Of a stretch of DNA of 49,353 nt, positions 9,542-17,559 are shown one piece after another. The notes beneath the pieces are model-generated. The model was not told the DNA's origin, searched no databases, and saw nothing but the letters and a program-made list of their open reading frames with translations. The stretch is from the NCBI GenBank assembly GCA_028281005.1, contig JANQKS010000117.1, forward strand, positions 1-49,353. The letters run 5' to 3'. A program made the translations under genes and the position numbers. This DNA comes from Pseudomonadales bacterium. Lineage in GTDB: Bacteria; Pseudomonadota; Gammaproteobacteria; Pseudomonadales; Azotimanducaceae. Within the stretch, counting starts at the first letter, position 1, and each line of letters opens with the position of its first letter.

Positions 9542-12049
9542 TTATTGACCGCGCAGCAGAGAGGCAGGCTGTAGCTTCAACCGGCGCATGAGATAGTCGG
9601 CCCCCGCATACAGGCAGATGGAGCTCACACCAAAGGCCGCGATGACCGCAGGCCAGAGTGGGAAGGTGAGCGGTAGTCGCAGCTGAAAGTGCATCAGCGG
9701 CAGCGCAATGAGAATGCCAAGCGCCAAACCAAACACCGAAGTGACCAGCGCCAGCAAAACGTACTCCATGCTTAAGCTTGCGCGGATGACTCCTAAGCGC
9801 GCACCAATGGTATGCAGAATGGTGGAGTAATAGACCTGACGTGAACGGTGACTCGCCATTACGCCCGTTAGCACCAACAAACTGACACTTAGCGCCACCG
9901 CAGACACCACGGCTAACCCTGCTACCGCCTTACCCAAAAGATCTTTGGCGGTGGCGACGATAGTGGCGGTGCGGACAGAGACGATGTTGTAGGCCACATC
10001 GGCAATTTCATTCTGCGCGGCTATCGCCCTGTCTTCCGGCATGAAACTGGCACCCACATAGCGCGTTATGTAGCTATCGAGCACCCCATCGGAAAAAATC
10101 GCCTCAAACCAAAAGCGAGTCTGTAAACCTTGCTGCCGATAAATACCGGTTAACTCTGCTTGCAGTTGGCGACCGTCGATCGTGAAGGTGAGCATGTCGC
10201 CAATCTCGAGTCCAATTTGATTGGCTTCACGATCTTCTATTACCACATATGCGCGTTCCGGATCGGTCTCGGCAGGCCACCAGCTGCCGCGCACCATGGT
10301 CACGCCATCAATGTTGCCTTCTCGATAAGTCAGCTTGTGTTCGTCCCGCGCTTCTCGTTGCGCTTCTAGGCTGCTTTCAGAATCTGCCTCGGTACCGTTG
10401 ATGGCCGTCAATCTGCCTTGTACCAGGGGTACCAAATCGATTTGCGTAGCGCCCTGCCGCTCCAAGATCTGACTGACTGTCTCACGCTGCTGCGGCGTCA
10501 CGTCAAACAAGACTAGATCCGGCGACTCCTGTGGAATGGTACCCGCAATGGTGTCCAGCAACGTTGAAATCAACACGGTGCATGCAACCAGCAGCGTTAA
10601 CGCCGATCCGAGGGTCAATAAAGAAGCGCGCAGCGCCGAGCCATGGCGATGCAAATTCGCCAGCGCTAAGTGCAAGGCAAAATGGCGACGCGTTGGAGCG
10701 CGGGCGTCTAGTCTCAGTGCAACATGCCTAATCAAGCGAACGATGCCTTCGAGCAGTAGCAACAAACCCGCCAACGTACCGGCAAACGCCAAGGCAAAAA
10801 TCGGATCTGGCAGGACCAGCAACACCAGCAGCAGAATTAGACCTGCACCACATACGGTGGCAATCCACCATGGGCGTGGTGTGCCAGTTACCGCGCCTTC
10901 AAGACTGCGAAACAACACCGCCGGATCCACCGACAAAGCCCGCCCAATCGCCGGCGCGGCAAACGTCATGGCGGTCAATAAGCCAAATAGCGCAGCAAAA
11001 ACACTGGGCAGTACGGCGCTGCTGAGCGCGGTATCTACCTGAACTTGCGTGGCTGCAAAGGCTGCCCCGGCAAATGCCAGTAAAAAACCCAGCACAGCAC
11101 CCGCAATACAAGACAACCCGCTCATCATCAATATCTGCAACAGATACACGATGGCTAATGGACGATCATGCAAACCAACAGATCGCAAGGTGGCAATGGT
11201 ACCGAGTTTGCCTTGCAGATAAGCCTGAACGCTGTTGAACACCCCCAGGCCACCAATAAATAGCGTACTGAAGCCCACAATGATCAACGCCGAGCCCGCT
11301 TGCGCCAGCCGTTCGCCGATGCGGTCGCTGCGGTCCATGAAGGTGCTGACCTCCCACTCGGTCCCCGGAAAAGCCGCAAACAACTGACTTTGCCATGCCG
11401 CGGGGTCCAGCTCCGTGCGCACACGATACTCGTACTCCAGTCGGCTACCTGGTCGTATCAAACCACTTTCAAGCAAAGCTTGTTCCGAGATCATGACCGG
11501 GCTACCCAACCAACTGGCGGTAAGGTTGCGGTCGGGTTGTTCCGTAATTAAAGCGCGAACTTCGAACAATAGCTCCCCAATCTCTACCTCATCCCCAACC
11601 ACAAGACTCAGCCGATCAGCCAACACCGGGTCCATGGCCAGGCCAAACTGGCCGTCAACCATACGCGTAACTTCCGCGAGCGGACGTGCAGGGCTTAAAG
11701 TGAGCGCACCATACAGCGGGTAGTGCCGGTCTACGCTCTGTACTTCCACCACCTGAAAGTCGCCCGCCTGGGTGCCCATCATGGTGTCAAGCTCTATCAG
11801 AAGAGATACGTCGCCCCGCTCCCGCATCCAGCCGAGAGCTGGCTCTGGCAGCCGTGCACGTGATTCCACCTGCAGATCACCGCCGCTATATTTACGGCTA
11901 TCTGCCTCCAAGCCGCTCCAGACTTGCTGATACAACCCCGCTGTGGCCGCAACCAGAGTGACGCCGAGCAACAAGCAGGCGCACAACACCCACAAGGACT
12001 GGCCGCTGCCGCGCAGATCTTGCCAGGCGAGTTTAAGCAGAAAGCGCAT
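9542..12049 (-). CDS. ABC transporter permease, FtsX/MacB fold (YbbP-like)
   Basis: This 835-residue permease is of the long YbbP/LolC-type architecture with two FtsX domains. One N-terminal helix (about 15-40) is followed by a periplasmic domain, then a cluster of membrane segments at roughly 250-430. A second anchor follows (around 480-510), then another periplasmic domain and three C-terminal helices (about 710-830). Such systems use ATP hydrolysis to move or extract lipids, lipoproteins or hydrophobic compounds at the periplasmic face. The gene overlaps the end of the ATPase gene. The ATG at 12049 fits the usual family N-terminus; an in-frame ATG at 12079 would add ten residues. The substrate is unknown. 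Confidence 0.88.
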   Translation of the reverse strand: MRFLLKLAWQDLRGSGQSLWVLCACLLLGVTLVAATAGLYQQVWSGLEADSRKYSGGDLQVESRARLPEPALGWMRERGDVSLLIELDTMMGTQAGDFQVVEVQSVDRHYPLYGALTLSPARPLAEVTRMVDGQFGLAMDPVLADRLSLVVGDEVEIGELLFEVRALITEQPDRNLTASWLGSPVMISEQALLESGLIRPGSRLEYEYRVRTELDPAAWQSQLFAAFPGTEWEVSTFMDRSDRIGERLAQAGSALIIVGFSTLFIGGLGVFNSVQAYLQGKLGTIATLRSVGLHDRPLAIVYLLQILMMSGLSCIAGAVLGFLLAFAGAAFAATQVQVDTALSSAVLPSVFAALFGLLTAMTFAAPAIGRALSVDPAVLFRSLEGAVTGTPRPWWIATVCGAGLILLLVLLVLPDPIFALAFAGTLAGLLLLLEGIVRLIRHVALRLDARAPTRRHFALHLALANLHRHGSALRASLLTLGSALTLLVACTVLISTLLDTIAGTIPQESPDLVLFDVTPQQRETVSQILERQGATQIDLVPLVQGRLTAINGTEADSESSLEAQREARDEHKLTYREGNIDGVTMVRGSWWPAETDPERAYVVIEDREANQIGLEIGDMLTFTIDGRQLQAELTGIYRQQGLQTRFWFEAIFSDGVLDSYITRYVGASFMPEDRAIAAQNEIADVAYNIVSVRTATIVATAKDLLGKAVAGLAVVSAVALSVSLLVLTGVMASHRSRQVYYSTILHTIGARLGVIRASLSMEYVLLALVTSVFGLALGILIALPLMHFQLRLPLTFPLWPAVIAAFGVSSICLYAGADYLMRRLKLQPASLLRGQ

Positions 12050-12725
12050 GCGACGGACGTTCCAGCAAGTTACCCCCATCGAGACGCAGTTGGCGATCGC
12101 AACGCGCCGCTAACGCTTCGTCATGAGTGACCAGCACCAACGTGCTGCCTAGATTACTGTGTAAATCAAACAGCAGTTCACTGATTGCACTACCGGTGCT
12201 CTTATCCAAATTACCGGTGGGTTCATCCGCCAATATCAATGGTGGGGCATGCACCAGGGCACGGGCGATCGCGACACGTTGCTGCTCACCGCCAGACAGC
12301 TGCCTCGGGTAGTGTGAAACACGATGCTCAAGCCCGACCCTTCGCAACATGTCCTTGGCTTTAGATTCTGTATCCGGGTCGCCTGCTATTTCCAAAGGCA
12401 GAGAGACATTACCGAGGGCGGTGAGACTGGGGATCAAATGGAACGACTGAAACACTATCCCCATGCGGTCGCGCCGCAGGTCCGCCAATTCATCAGCAGA
12501 TAAATCAACCAGCCGAGTCCCCTGTATCTCAATTATACCCGTGTCTGGATGGTCGAGGCCCGCAAGCAATAAAAGCAACGTCGTTTTGCCCGAGCCCGAC
12601 GGTCCAATCACCGCAACACTTTCCCCGGCGTGGATATCGAGGCTGACGCCGTTTAACACCGCCACCCTGGATTGGTCTACCGGGTAACTCATAGCAACGT
12701 CTTTTAGCCCAATCATCAAACTCAT
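12033..12725 (-). CDS. ABC transporter ATPase, LolD/MacB/YbbA family
   Basis: This 230-residue ATP-binding subunit powers the FtsX-fold permease encoded just downstream. Walker A is GPSGSGKTT (about residues 41-49), the Q-loop is in VFQSFHLIP, the signature is LSGGEQQR and Walker B with the catalytic glutamate is [12 protein letters not shown]. The NLD ending is typical of the LolD/MacB/YbbA group. The H-loop is VTHDE. The ATG at 12725 has a GGGAG site about 10 nt upstream. A GTG at 12746 in the same frame is a weaker alternative. Pairing with an 835-residue permease resembles E. coli ybbA-ybbP. Its promoter carries the shared direct-repeat box. Confidence 0.94.
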   Translation of the reverse strand: MSLMIGLKDVAMSYPVDQSRVAVLNGVSLDIHAGESVAVIGPSGSGKTTLLLLLAGLDHPDTGIIEIQGTRLVDLSADELADLRRDRMGIVFQSFHLIPSLTALGNVSLPLEIAGDPDTESKAKDMLRRVGLEHRVSHYPRQLSGGEQQRVAIARALVHAPPLILADEPTGNLDKSTGSAISELLFDLHSNLGSTLVLVTHDEALAARCDRQLRLDGGNLLERPSHALSA

Positions 12726-12781
12726 TGGTGTACCACTCCCGTGCAAACTTCAATCAAACACGCTGTTGACCGCAGCCCAAC

Positions 12782-12815
12782 ATACTAGGTCGCGCAGGGT
12801 AAACGCTGGGTGAAC
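12782..12815 (-). promoter_or_regulatory. Promoter and direct-repeat box of the ABC transporter operon
   Basis: On the minus strand the box GTTCACCCAGCGTTTACC (12815 to 12798) has two GTTNACC heptamers 11 bp apart. It is followed by exactly 10 nt and TAGTAT (12787 to 12782). The expected transcript start near 12775 leaves a leader of about 50 nt before the ATG at 12725. Box, spacer length and -10 type match those of the RND and two-component promoters. Confidence 0.78.
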
Positions 12816-12852
12816 ATGCGGCAACGCTATGGTTCCGCTCTACAAGCGCAAT

Positions 12853-14193
12853 CTAGAAAACCACCGATGTCACTCTGCCACCGGACACCTCGTCTGATGT
12901 GAATTGCCATTCGAAGCGTGCGCAGATACGGCTGACCAACTCAAGCCCAAAACCAAAGCCATAATCGACATCGCTACTCAACTCTGCGTGAGCGGAAGAC
13001 GGCACGGCACTGACGTTTTCTATCGACACTCTAGTTTTCGATATCGTGATCTTCACAGCCCCTGCTACCGTGTACTGGAACGCATTGCGCAGTAGGTTCG
13101 ACAAGACCACACGTACCGCCGCGGCCGGTGCTTTCACCGTAGCATCGCCATGCACCGACCATGCCACATCCTTTGCGTCCAACAGGTAGCGATAGTTGTC
13201 CGCAATCTCGGCCAGCTCTTCGCGCAAATCGATTGTTTCGGGTTTAGGCGTATTTTCGGTTTGGCGGTTGATCCATAACAGCGTCTCCATCAGCAACTTC
13301 ATCTCATCCAGCGCTTGATACTGGCGCTTAAACGCGGCCTGCTCCGCTTCTGTACGCTCCGGCCGCGCCGAGAGCCGATCGATGAGCTCTACGTTGGCGG
13401 ACAAAATGGCAATGGGGGTGCGTAGTTCGTGACTGGCGTGGCGCAGAAACTGCTCTTCTTTGTCGACCCCTTCCCGCATACGTTCAAACGCAAATTGGAT
13501 GCGCCGAGCCAGCGTGTCCAGTTCACGAAAGCGCAGATCAGGAATGTCTTGGGAAGGTGTGCCGCTATTCTGTGCGGCACTCCAGAAGTTCAACTTACGC
13601 AGGGGCGCATCAATGTTGCGCACCAGTAAAATGGCGATGAGCAGCAGCATCCCCACAAATAGGGTCCCGACTGTCACCGCGACGCGATCACTGAGCTCCA
13701 ACTCTTCGTAAATTTCTTCACTGCCAACAATGCCGTGCACCAAGTACAACCACTGCCCTTGTCTGATTTCATAGGTATAAAGGAACAACAGTTCACAGGT
13801 GCCTTCAATACAGAAATCCAGGGTATCCACTGCAAACTCTTTTTCATCGTTGGCATCAAAATCCAAATTGACAAAACGCTGTGCCTCTCCGTGTTGCAAG
13901 CGTTGCGTAGGAAACAGCGCGAGCAGGTGTGGCGGTATATCGCTGAGATCCCGATAACCCACCAAGTTACGGCTCACCGGCATATCCGGGTCTTGCCCTG
14001 CATTGAAGTTGTGCGCGTATGCTTCTGCGGTGCGCTCAAGGAATGACTGTGTACGTAAATCGATCCCCAGCACCAGGTAATAGTCCAGCAATTCGGTATA
14101 CGCGATAGCCATGACAATGGCACAGCCGGTAAACCACGCGAGCAAGTACCGCCGCAAGCTGGGTAACGTGCGGGAGGCAGCCTTATCGCTCAT
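12853..14193 (-). CDS. Membrane sensor histidine kinase
   Basis: This 446-residue kinase partners the response regulator encoded immediately upstream. Counted from the ATG at 14193, membrane helices lie at about residues 18-38 and 172-192. Between them is a periplasmic sensor of roughly 130 residues with an acidic stretch (DFDANDEKE) and a close cysteine pair (DFCIEGTC). A HAMP-like linker follows. The phosphoacceptor is His255 in RHASHELRTP, and the ATP-binding domain shows the N-box NLLRNAFQY and a glycine-rich GFGFGLEL. The gene overlaps the regulator's stop by about 11 bases, so the two are co-translated. The signal sensed is unknown; envelope damage or a toxic compound fits the neighbouring pumps. 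Confidence 0.93.
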   Translation of the reverse strand: MSDKAASRTLPSLRRYLLAWFTGCAIVMAIAYTELLDYYLVLGIDLRTQSFLERTAEAYAHNFNAGQDPDMPVSRNLVGYRDLSDIPPHLLALFPTQRLQHGEAQRFVNLDFDANDEKEFAVDTLDFCIEGTCELLFLYTYEIRQGQWLYLVHGIVGSEEIYEELELSDRVAVTVGTLFVGMLLLIAILLVRNIDAPLRKLNFWSAAQNSGTPSQDIPDLRFRELDTLARRIQFAFERMREGVDKEEQFLRHASHELRTPIAILSANVELIDRLSARPERTEAEQAAFKRQYQALDEMKLLMETLLWINRQTENTPKPETIDLREELAEIADNYRYLLDAKDVAWSVHGDATVKAPAAAVRVVLSNLLRNAFQYTVAGAVKITISKTRVSIENVSAVPSSAHAELSSDVDYGFGFGLELVSRICARFEWQFTSDEVSGGRVTSVVF

Positions 14194-14884
14194 GGGGTGC
14201 CCGGATGGCAACGCCGTGGGTAGCCACGGTATGCAGCAGCTGGGTGGTGAAGGGTTTGTCCACCTGTTGACGCAATTTATATAAATGCACCTTTAAGACG
14301 TCGGAATCAGGGACTTCGGTTGTGCGCCAGATGGCATTGGTCATCTTCTCGCGGCTCACCACGTTTGGCGACTCGCGCATCAACAGCTCTAGCAGGATCC
14401 AACAGGTGGGGGTGAGGCTGAGCACTTGCCCTTCGCGAACCGCCATTTTGTTGGACAAGTCTAACTCCAGCGGACCTACCGTTAGTTTTTGCACCTGTGC
14501 ACTGCGACGCTTTGCCAACGCTTTGACCCGTGCAGTTAACTCACTCAACTCAAAGGGTTTAACAAGATAGTCATCGGTACCGGCGTCAAAACCCGCGAGC
14601 TTGTCTTCTAACGTGTCTCTGGCTGTGAGCATCAGCACCGGCACTTCAACGCCTGCTTGCCGCAATGCCTCGCACACCGCCAAGCCATCCATATGCGGTA
14701 AGTTTATATCCAACAAGATGGCTTGGTACTCGTTGCTCAGCGCCAACTCCAAACCTTGCACACCGGTTGCGGCGTAATCGCACTCGATGTCTTCCAGATC
14801 AAGATAGGAGATCACCGTCTCCGCTAAGGAGAGATTGTCTTCAACCAGCAGGGTTTGGATGGTCATGGCCACTGTTCCGAGCAT
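14183..14884 (-). CDS. OmpR/PhoB-family response regulator
   Basis: This is a DNA-binding regulator of 233 residues (227 if it starts at the inner ATG, 14866). The receiver domain has the acidic pair in LLVEDN, the phosphoacceptor Asp59 in LLDINLPHMDG, Thr in LMLTARD and Lys in LVKPF. The C-terminal winged helix (about 135-230) is of the OmpR type, which binds pairs of direct half-sites about 11 bp apart. That is the spacing in the box found before this gene and before both transporter operons. The ATG at 14884 lies 7 nt after the TAGCAT -10 element, the same geometry as the adaptor gene, which favours a leaderless start there. Domain alignment alone would favour 14866. Confidence 0.94.
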   Translation of the reverse strand: MLGTVAMTIQTLLVEDNLSLAETVISYLDLEDIECDYAATGVQGLELALSNEYQAILLDINLPHMDGLAVCEALRQAGVEVPVLMLTARDTLEDKLAGFDAGTDDYLVKPFELSELTARVKALAKRRSAQVQKLTVGPLELDLSNKMAVREGQVLSLTPTCWILLELLMRESPNVVSREKMTNAIWRTTEVPDSDVLKVHLYKLRQQVDKPFTTQLLHTVATHGVAIRAPHER

Positions 14885-14891
14885 TCTCAGG

Positions 14892-14925
14892 ATGCTAGCT
14901 CACGCGAGGTTAACGGTGGGTAAAC
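14892..14925 (-). promoter_or_regulatory. Promoter and direct-repeat box of the two-component operon
   Basis: On the minus strand the box GTTTACCCACCGTTAACC (14925 to 14908) has two GTTNACC heptamers 11 bp apart. It is followed by exactly 10 nt and TAGCAT (14897 to 14892), and the ATG at 14884 comes 7 nt later. The presence of the box here suggests the regulator controls its own operon. Confidence 0.8.
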
Positions 14926-14949
14926 CCGCTATTTCTGTTGCTGCAACGT

Positions 14950-16137
14950 CTATATAGCAGGCTCGCCCAGCACGCCTTCTTGTACAAGCGTTTCTATTTC
15001 TGCTGATGCGTAACCGCACTCGGCAAGTATTTCTCGACCGTGTTCGCCCAGGGCCGCGGCAATTTGTTCCGTGTTCACCGGCGTCCCCTCAAAGCGCGCC
15101 GCCGGTCGCGGTTGCCGGATCCGCCCTAAGCCGGGCTGATCGTATTCTGAGAGAATCTCATTTACCTGCACCTGTTCCTGCGCAATGACCTCCGGTCGGC
15201 TCAGCACCGGCGCACTGGGCACTTCGTTGTCGCGCAGCCGTTTGAGCCAGTATTCAGAGGTATTGGTACGCAGCACCTCTGCGGTCATTTCCAGGCGAAT
15301 CTTCACATTCATTCCCCGTGCCCTGGGTGTGGCAAACCGTTCATCCGTCAGCCAAGCTTCGCGATCCAACGCTTTACACATACCCCGCCACTCCGCGTCG
15401 GATACCGCTCCGGCGGTAATGTAGCCATCACTGGTTTGATAAATTAGGTCTTTCGAACGTTGCCCACGCTTTACCTTGTCTTCTTCACCCACCATGGTGA
15501 GACCGGCAAGACCCTCCTGCCACAGGTAAGCAATCATCACGTCGAGCATGGCCACCCGGATATGCTGTCCCTCACCGCTGCGTTCCCGCGCCAGCAACGC
15601 CGCGGTGATGGCTTGGGCGGTGGTGATACCGGTGGTCTTGTCTGGTATGACGGTGCGAATCATGCGTGGCCGGTCATGCTCGTCGGTGGCTTGTAGGTCC
15701 GCCAGCCCCGACAGCGCCTGGATTACAGGATCGTAGACACGCTGATCCGCGTACGGTCCTTTGTCACCAAAACCGCTCATGGACACATAGATGATTTTCG
15801 GATTGATGCCACGGATGACTGGTTCGCCAAGCCCCATACCGTCGATCGCGCCGGGGCGGAAGTTTTGTACAAAGACGTCTGCGTCCTGCGCTAGACGTTT
15901 GACAATGTCTATCCCTGCCGGGGATTTTAGATCCAACGCAATAGAGCGTTTACCGCGATTGGCGGTGACAAACCCCGGGGTGACACCACCACCTCCCATA
16001 GCGCGCACCACATCACCACGTAGCGGCTCGACCTTGATGACATCTGCGCCTTGGTCCGCCAACAAAACCGTAGCAGCTGGTCCCGCCAATACTCGTGACA
16101 TATCCAAAATTTTGAATCCGTTTAGTGGCCCGGTCAT
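14950..16137 (-). CDS. CaiB/BaiF family III CoA-transferase
   Basis: This 395-residue class III CoA-transferase moves CoA between carboxylic acids, giving an activated acyl-CoA without ATP. The N-terminal FKILDMSRVLAGP is typical of the family. The catalytic aspartate that forms the acyl anhydride is Asp136 in VYDPVIQALSG. The glycine-rich segment near 48-56 and the RSGEGQHI segment near 195 are also family features. The ATG at 16137 is preceded by GAGGAG and, further up, by a TTATAA element near 16160. It is last in the minus-strand set esterase, MFS transporter, CoA-transferase, and would activate a carboxylate released or imported by them. It could alternatively be a racemase of the same fold. 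Confidence 0.92.
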   Translation of the reverse strand: MTGPLNGFKILDMSRVLAGPAATVLLADQGADVIKVEPLRGDVVRAMGGGGVTPGFVTANRGKRSIALDLKSPAGIDIVKRLAQDADVFVQNFRPGAIDGMGLGEPVIRGINPKIIYVSMSGFGDKGPYADQRVYDPVIQALSGLADLQATDEHDRPRMIRTVIPDKTTGITTAQAITAALLARERSGEGQHIRVAMLDVMIAYLWQEGLAGLTMVGEEDKVKRGQRSKDLIYQTSDGYITAGAVSDAEWRGMCKALDREAWLTDERFATPRARGMNVKIRLEMTAEVLRTNTSEYWLKRLRDNEVPSAPVLSRPEVIAQEQVQVNEILSEYDQPGLGRIRQPRPAARFEGTPVNTEQIAAALGEHGREILAECGYASAEIETLVQEGVLGEPAI

Positions 16138-16232
16138 GTGCTCGATCTCCTCAAGTCGGTTTTATAAGCGTAGTCACATCCGCCCATCCACATAGGCCCA
16201 CGGGACAATCATAGTTGCAGCCGTTTGCACAT

Positions 16233-17465
16233 TTAGGCGATCTGCGGCTGGCGTTCAGCACGCAGCAAAAAGATCGCGGCCAATGCCACCAAATAGCCAG
16301 CCAGATGGACGTAAAACACGGGCAAATAAGTGCCCGTCGTGTCAAAAATGAAAGTTGCCAGCGGCAGGCCAACAATGTTGAATGGCATGATCATCGGCAT
16401 CATGGCACCCATGGCGGAGGCGAACGCGGCGCGGCCAAAGCGCTCAGCAATCAGCACTGACCACAGCGGCGCCATGCCGCCGTACCCTAGGCCAAACAAA
16501 AAGCCCCCTGCACTTAAGCTCAATTGGTCCGTAGCAAACAGCAGTACCGCAACACCCGCTGCCTGCAGAAGGATGGCTGAGGCCACCACCATACGCTGGT
16601 TGAAGTAATCCGCCAGAACGCCAAATGTGGGCTTGGCTAACGCCCCCATAAAGGTGGTCACCGCAACCACGGTAGACGCCTGCATGGCAGTGAGACCCAA
16701 GTCAGTGGCATGGGAAGGCATCGCCAGGACAACCGAGGCTATCCCCATAAAACAGGGCCCCATGGTCAGAGCAATCAGCCAAAAATCACGATCCGCAATG
16801 GCTTTGACAAACGTCCAGTCCACCGCGGCAAAAGCCTCCGGCGCCAACGGTGTATCCCGCCCGTCCGGGTGTAACCCAACATCTTCCGGCCGGCGCACGG
16901 TGCACAGCCAGATTGCCGGTAACAACACCACCGCGGCCGCGATACCACACACGACAAACGATACGCGCCAACCATAGGCCAGCAACAACCAGGTCACCAC
17001 CGGCACCAATACGGTGGCGGAAATGGTGATGCCAAACTGTGATATACCCATGGCGGTGCCGCGCCGCAGCGCAAACCAATTCGCCAGTAACATATTCGAA
17101 GGAATTGTGCCCAGCAGTACCATGCCAATACCCACCAGCCCACCATACAGCAGGTATAACTGCCACAGAGCGGTGATCTGGCTCAAGAGCAGAAATCCGG
17201 CAGTCAGCGAGGCTGTACCCAGGGTCAGTAGCCAACGTATGTCATAACGCACAAAAAATCGCCCGGCCATGGGGCTTAACAAGGCAACAAAGACGGATTG
17301 AAAAGACAGCGTTAACGCAACATCAAAGCGGTCTGCGTTCAGCACCTCGGTCATCGGTTTGAGGTATACGCCAAACGCGTAGTAGCTCAGCCCCATGGCA
17401 ACAAACTGTAGCGCGAAGGTGAACGCTACGATGATCCATCCGTAGAAAAATGCCGGGCGCGCCAT
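16233..17465 (-). CDS. MFS transporter, monocarboxylate/OFA-like
   Basis: This 410-residue major facilitator protein has about 12 membrane helices. It opens with YGWIIVAFTF, characteristic of the oxalate/formate and monocarboxylate group, so an organic anion is the likely cargo. The start at the ATG at 17465 puts this motif at residue 8. An in-frame GTG at 17522 would add 19 polar residues and seems less likely. Neither start has a good ribosome binding site, which suggests translation in an operon. It lies between the type-B esterase upstream and the CoA-transferase downstream on the same strand. A role in taking up or releasing the acid product of the esterase is inferred from this context. 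Confidence 0.88.
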   Translation of the reverse strand: MARPAFFYGWIIVAFTFALQFVAMGLSYYAFGVYLKPMTEVLNADRFDVALTLSFQSVFVALLSPMAGRFFVRYDIRWLLTLGTASLTAGFLLLSQITALWQLYLLYGGLVGIGMVLLGTIPSNMLLANWFALRRGTAMGISQFGITISATVLVPVVTWLLLAYGWRVSFVVCGIAAAVVLLPAIWLCTVRRPEDVGLHPDGRDTPLAPEAFAAVDWTFVKAIADRDFWLIALTMGPCFMGIASVVLAMPSHATDLGLTAMQASTVVAVTTFMGALAKPTFGVLADYFNQRMVVASAILLQAAGVAVLLFATDQLSLSAGGFLFGLGYGGMAPLWSVLIAERFGRAAFASAMGAMMPMIMPFNIVGLPLATFIFDTTGTYLPVFYVHLAGYLVALAAIFLLRAERQPQIA

Positions 17466-17559
17466 GTTGGTGCCGTTATTGAAACGACCAGCATAACCTC
17501 GCGCGCTGGGTAGCGGAAGCACCCACGCAACCGAACACCCCTCTTACGTGGTGAGCAGC

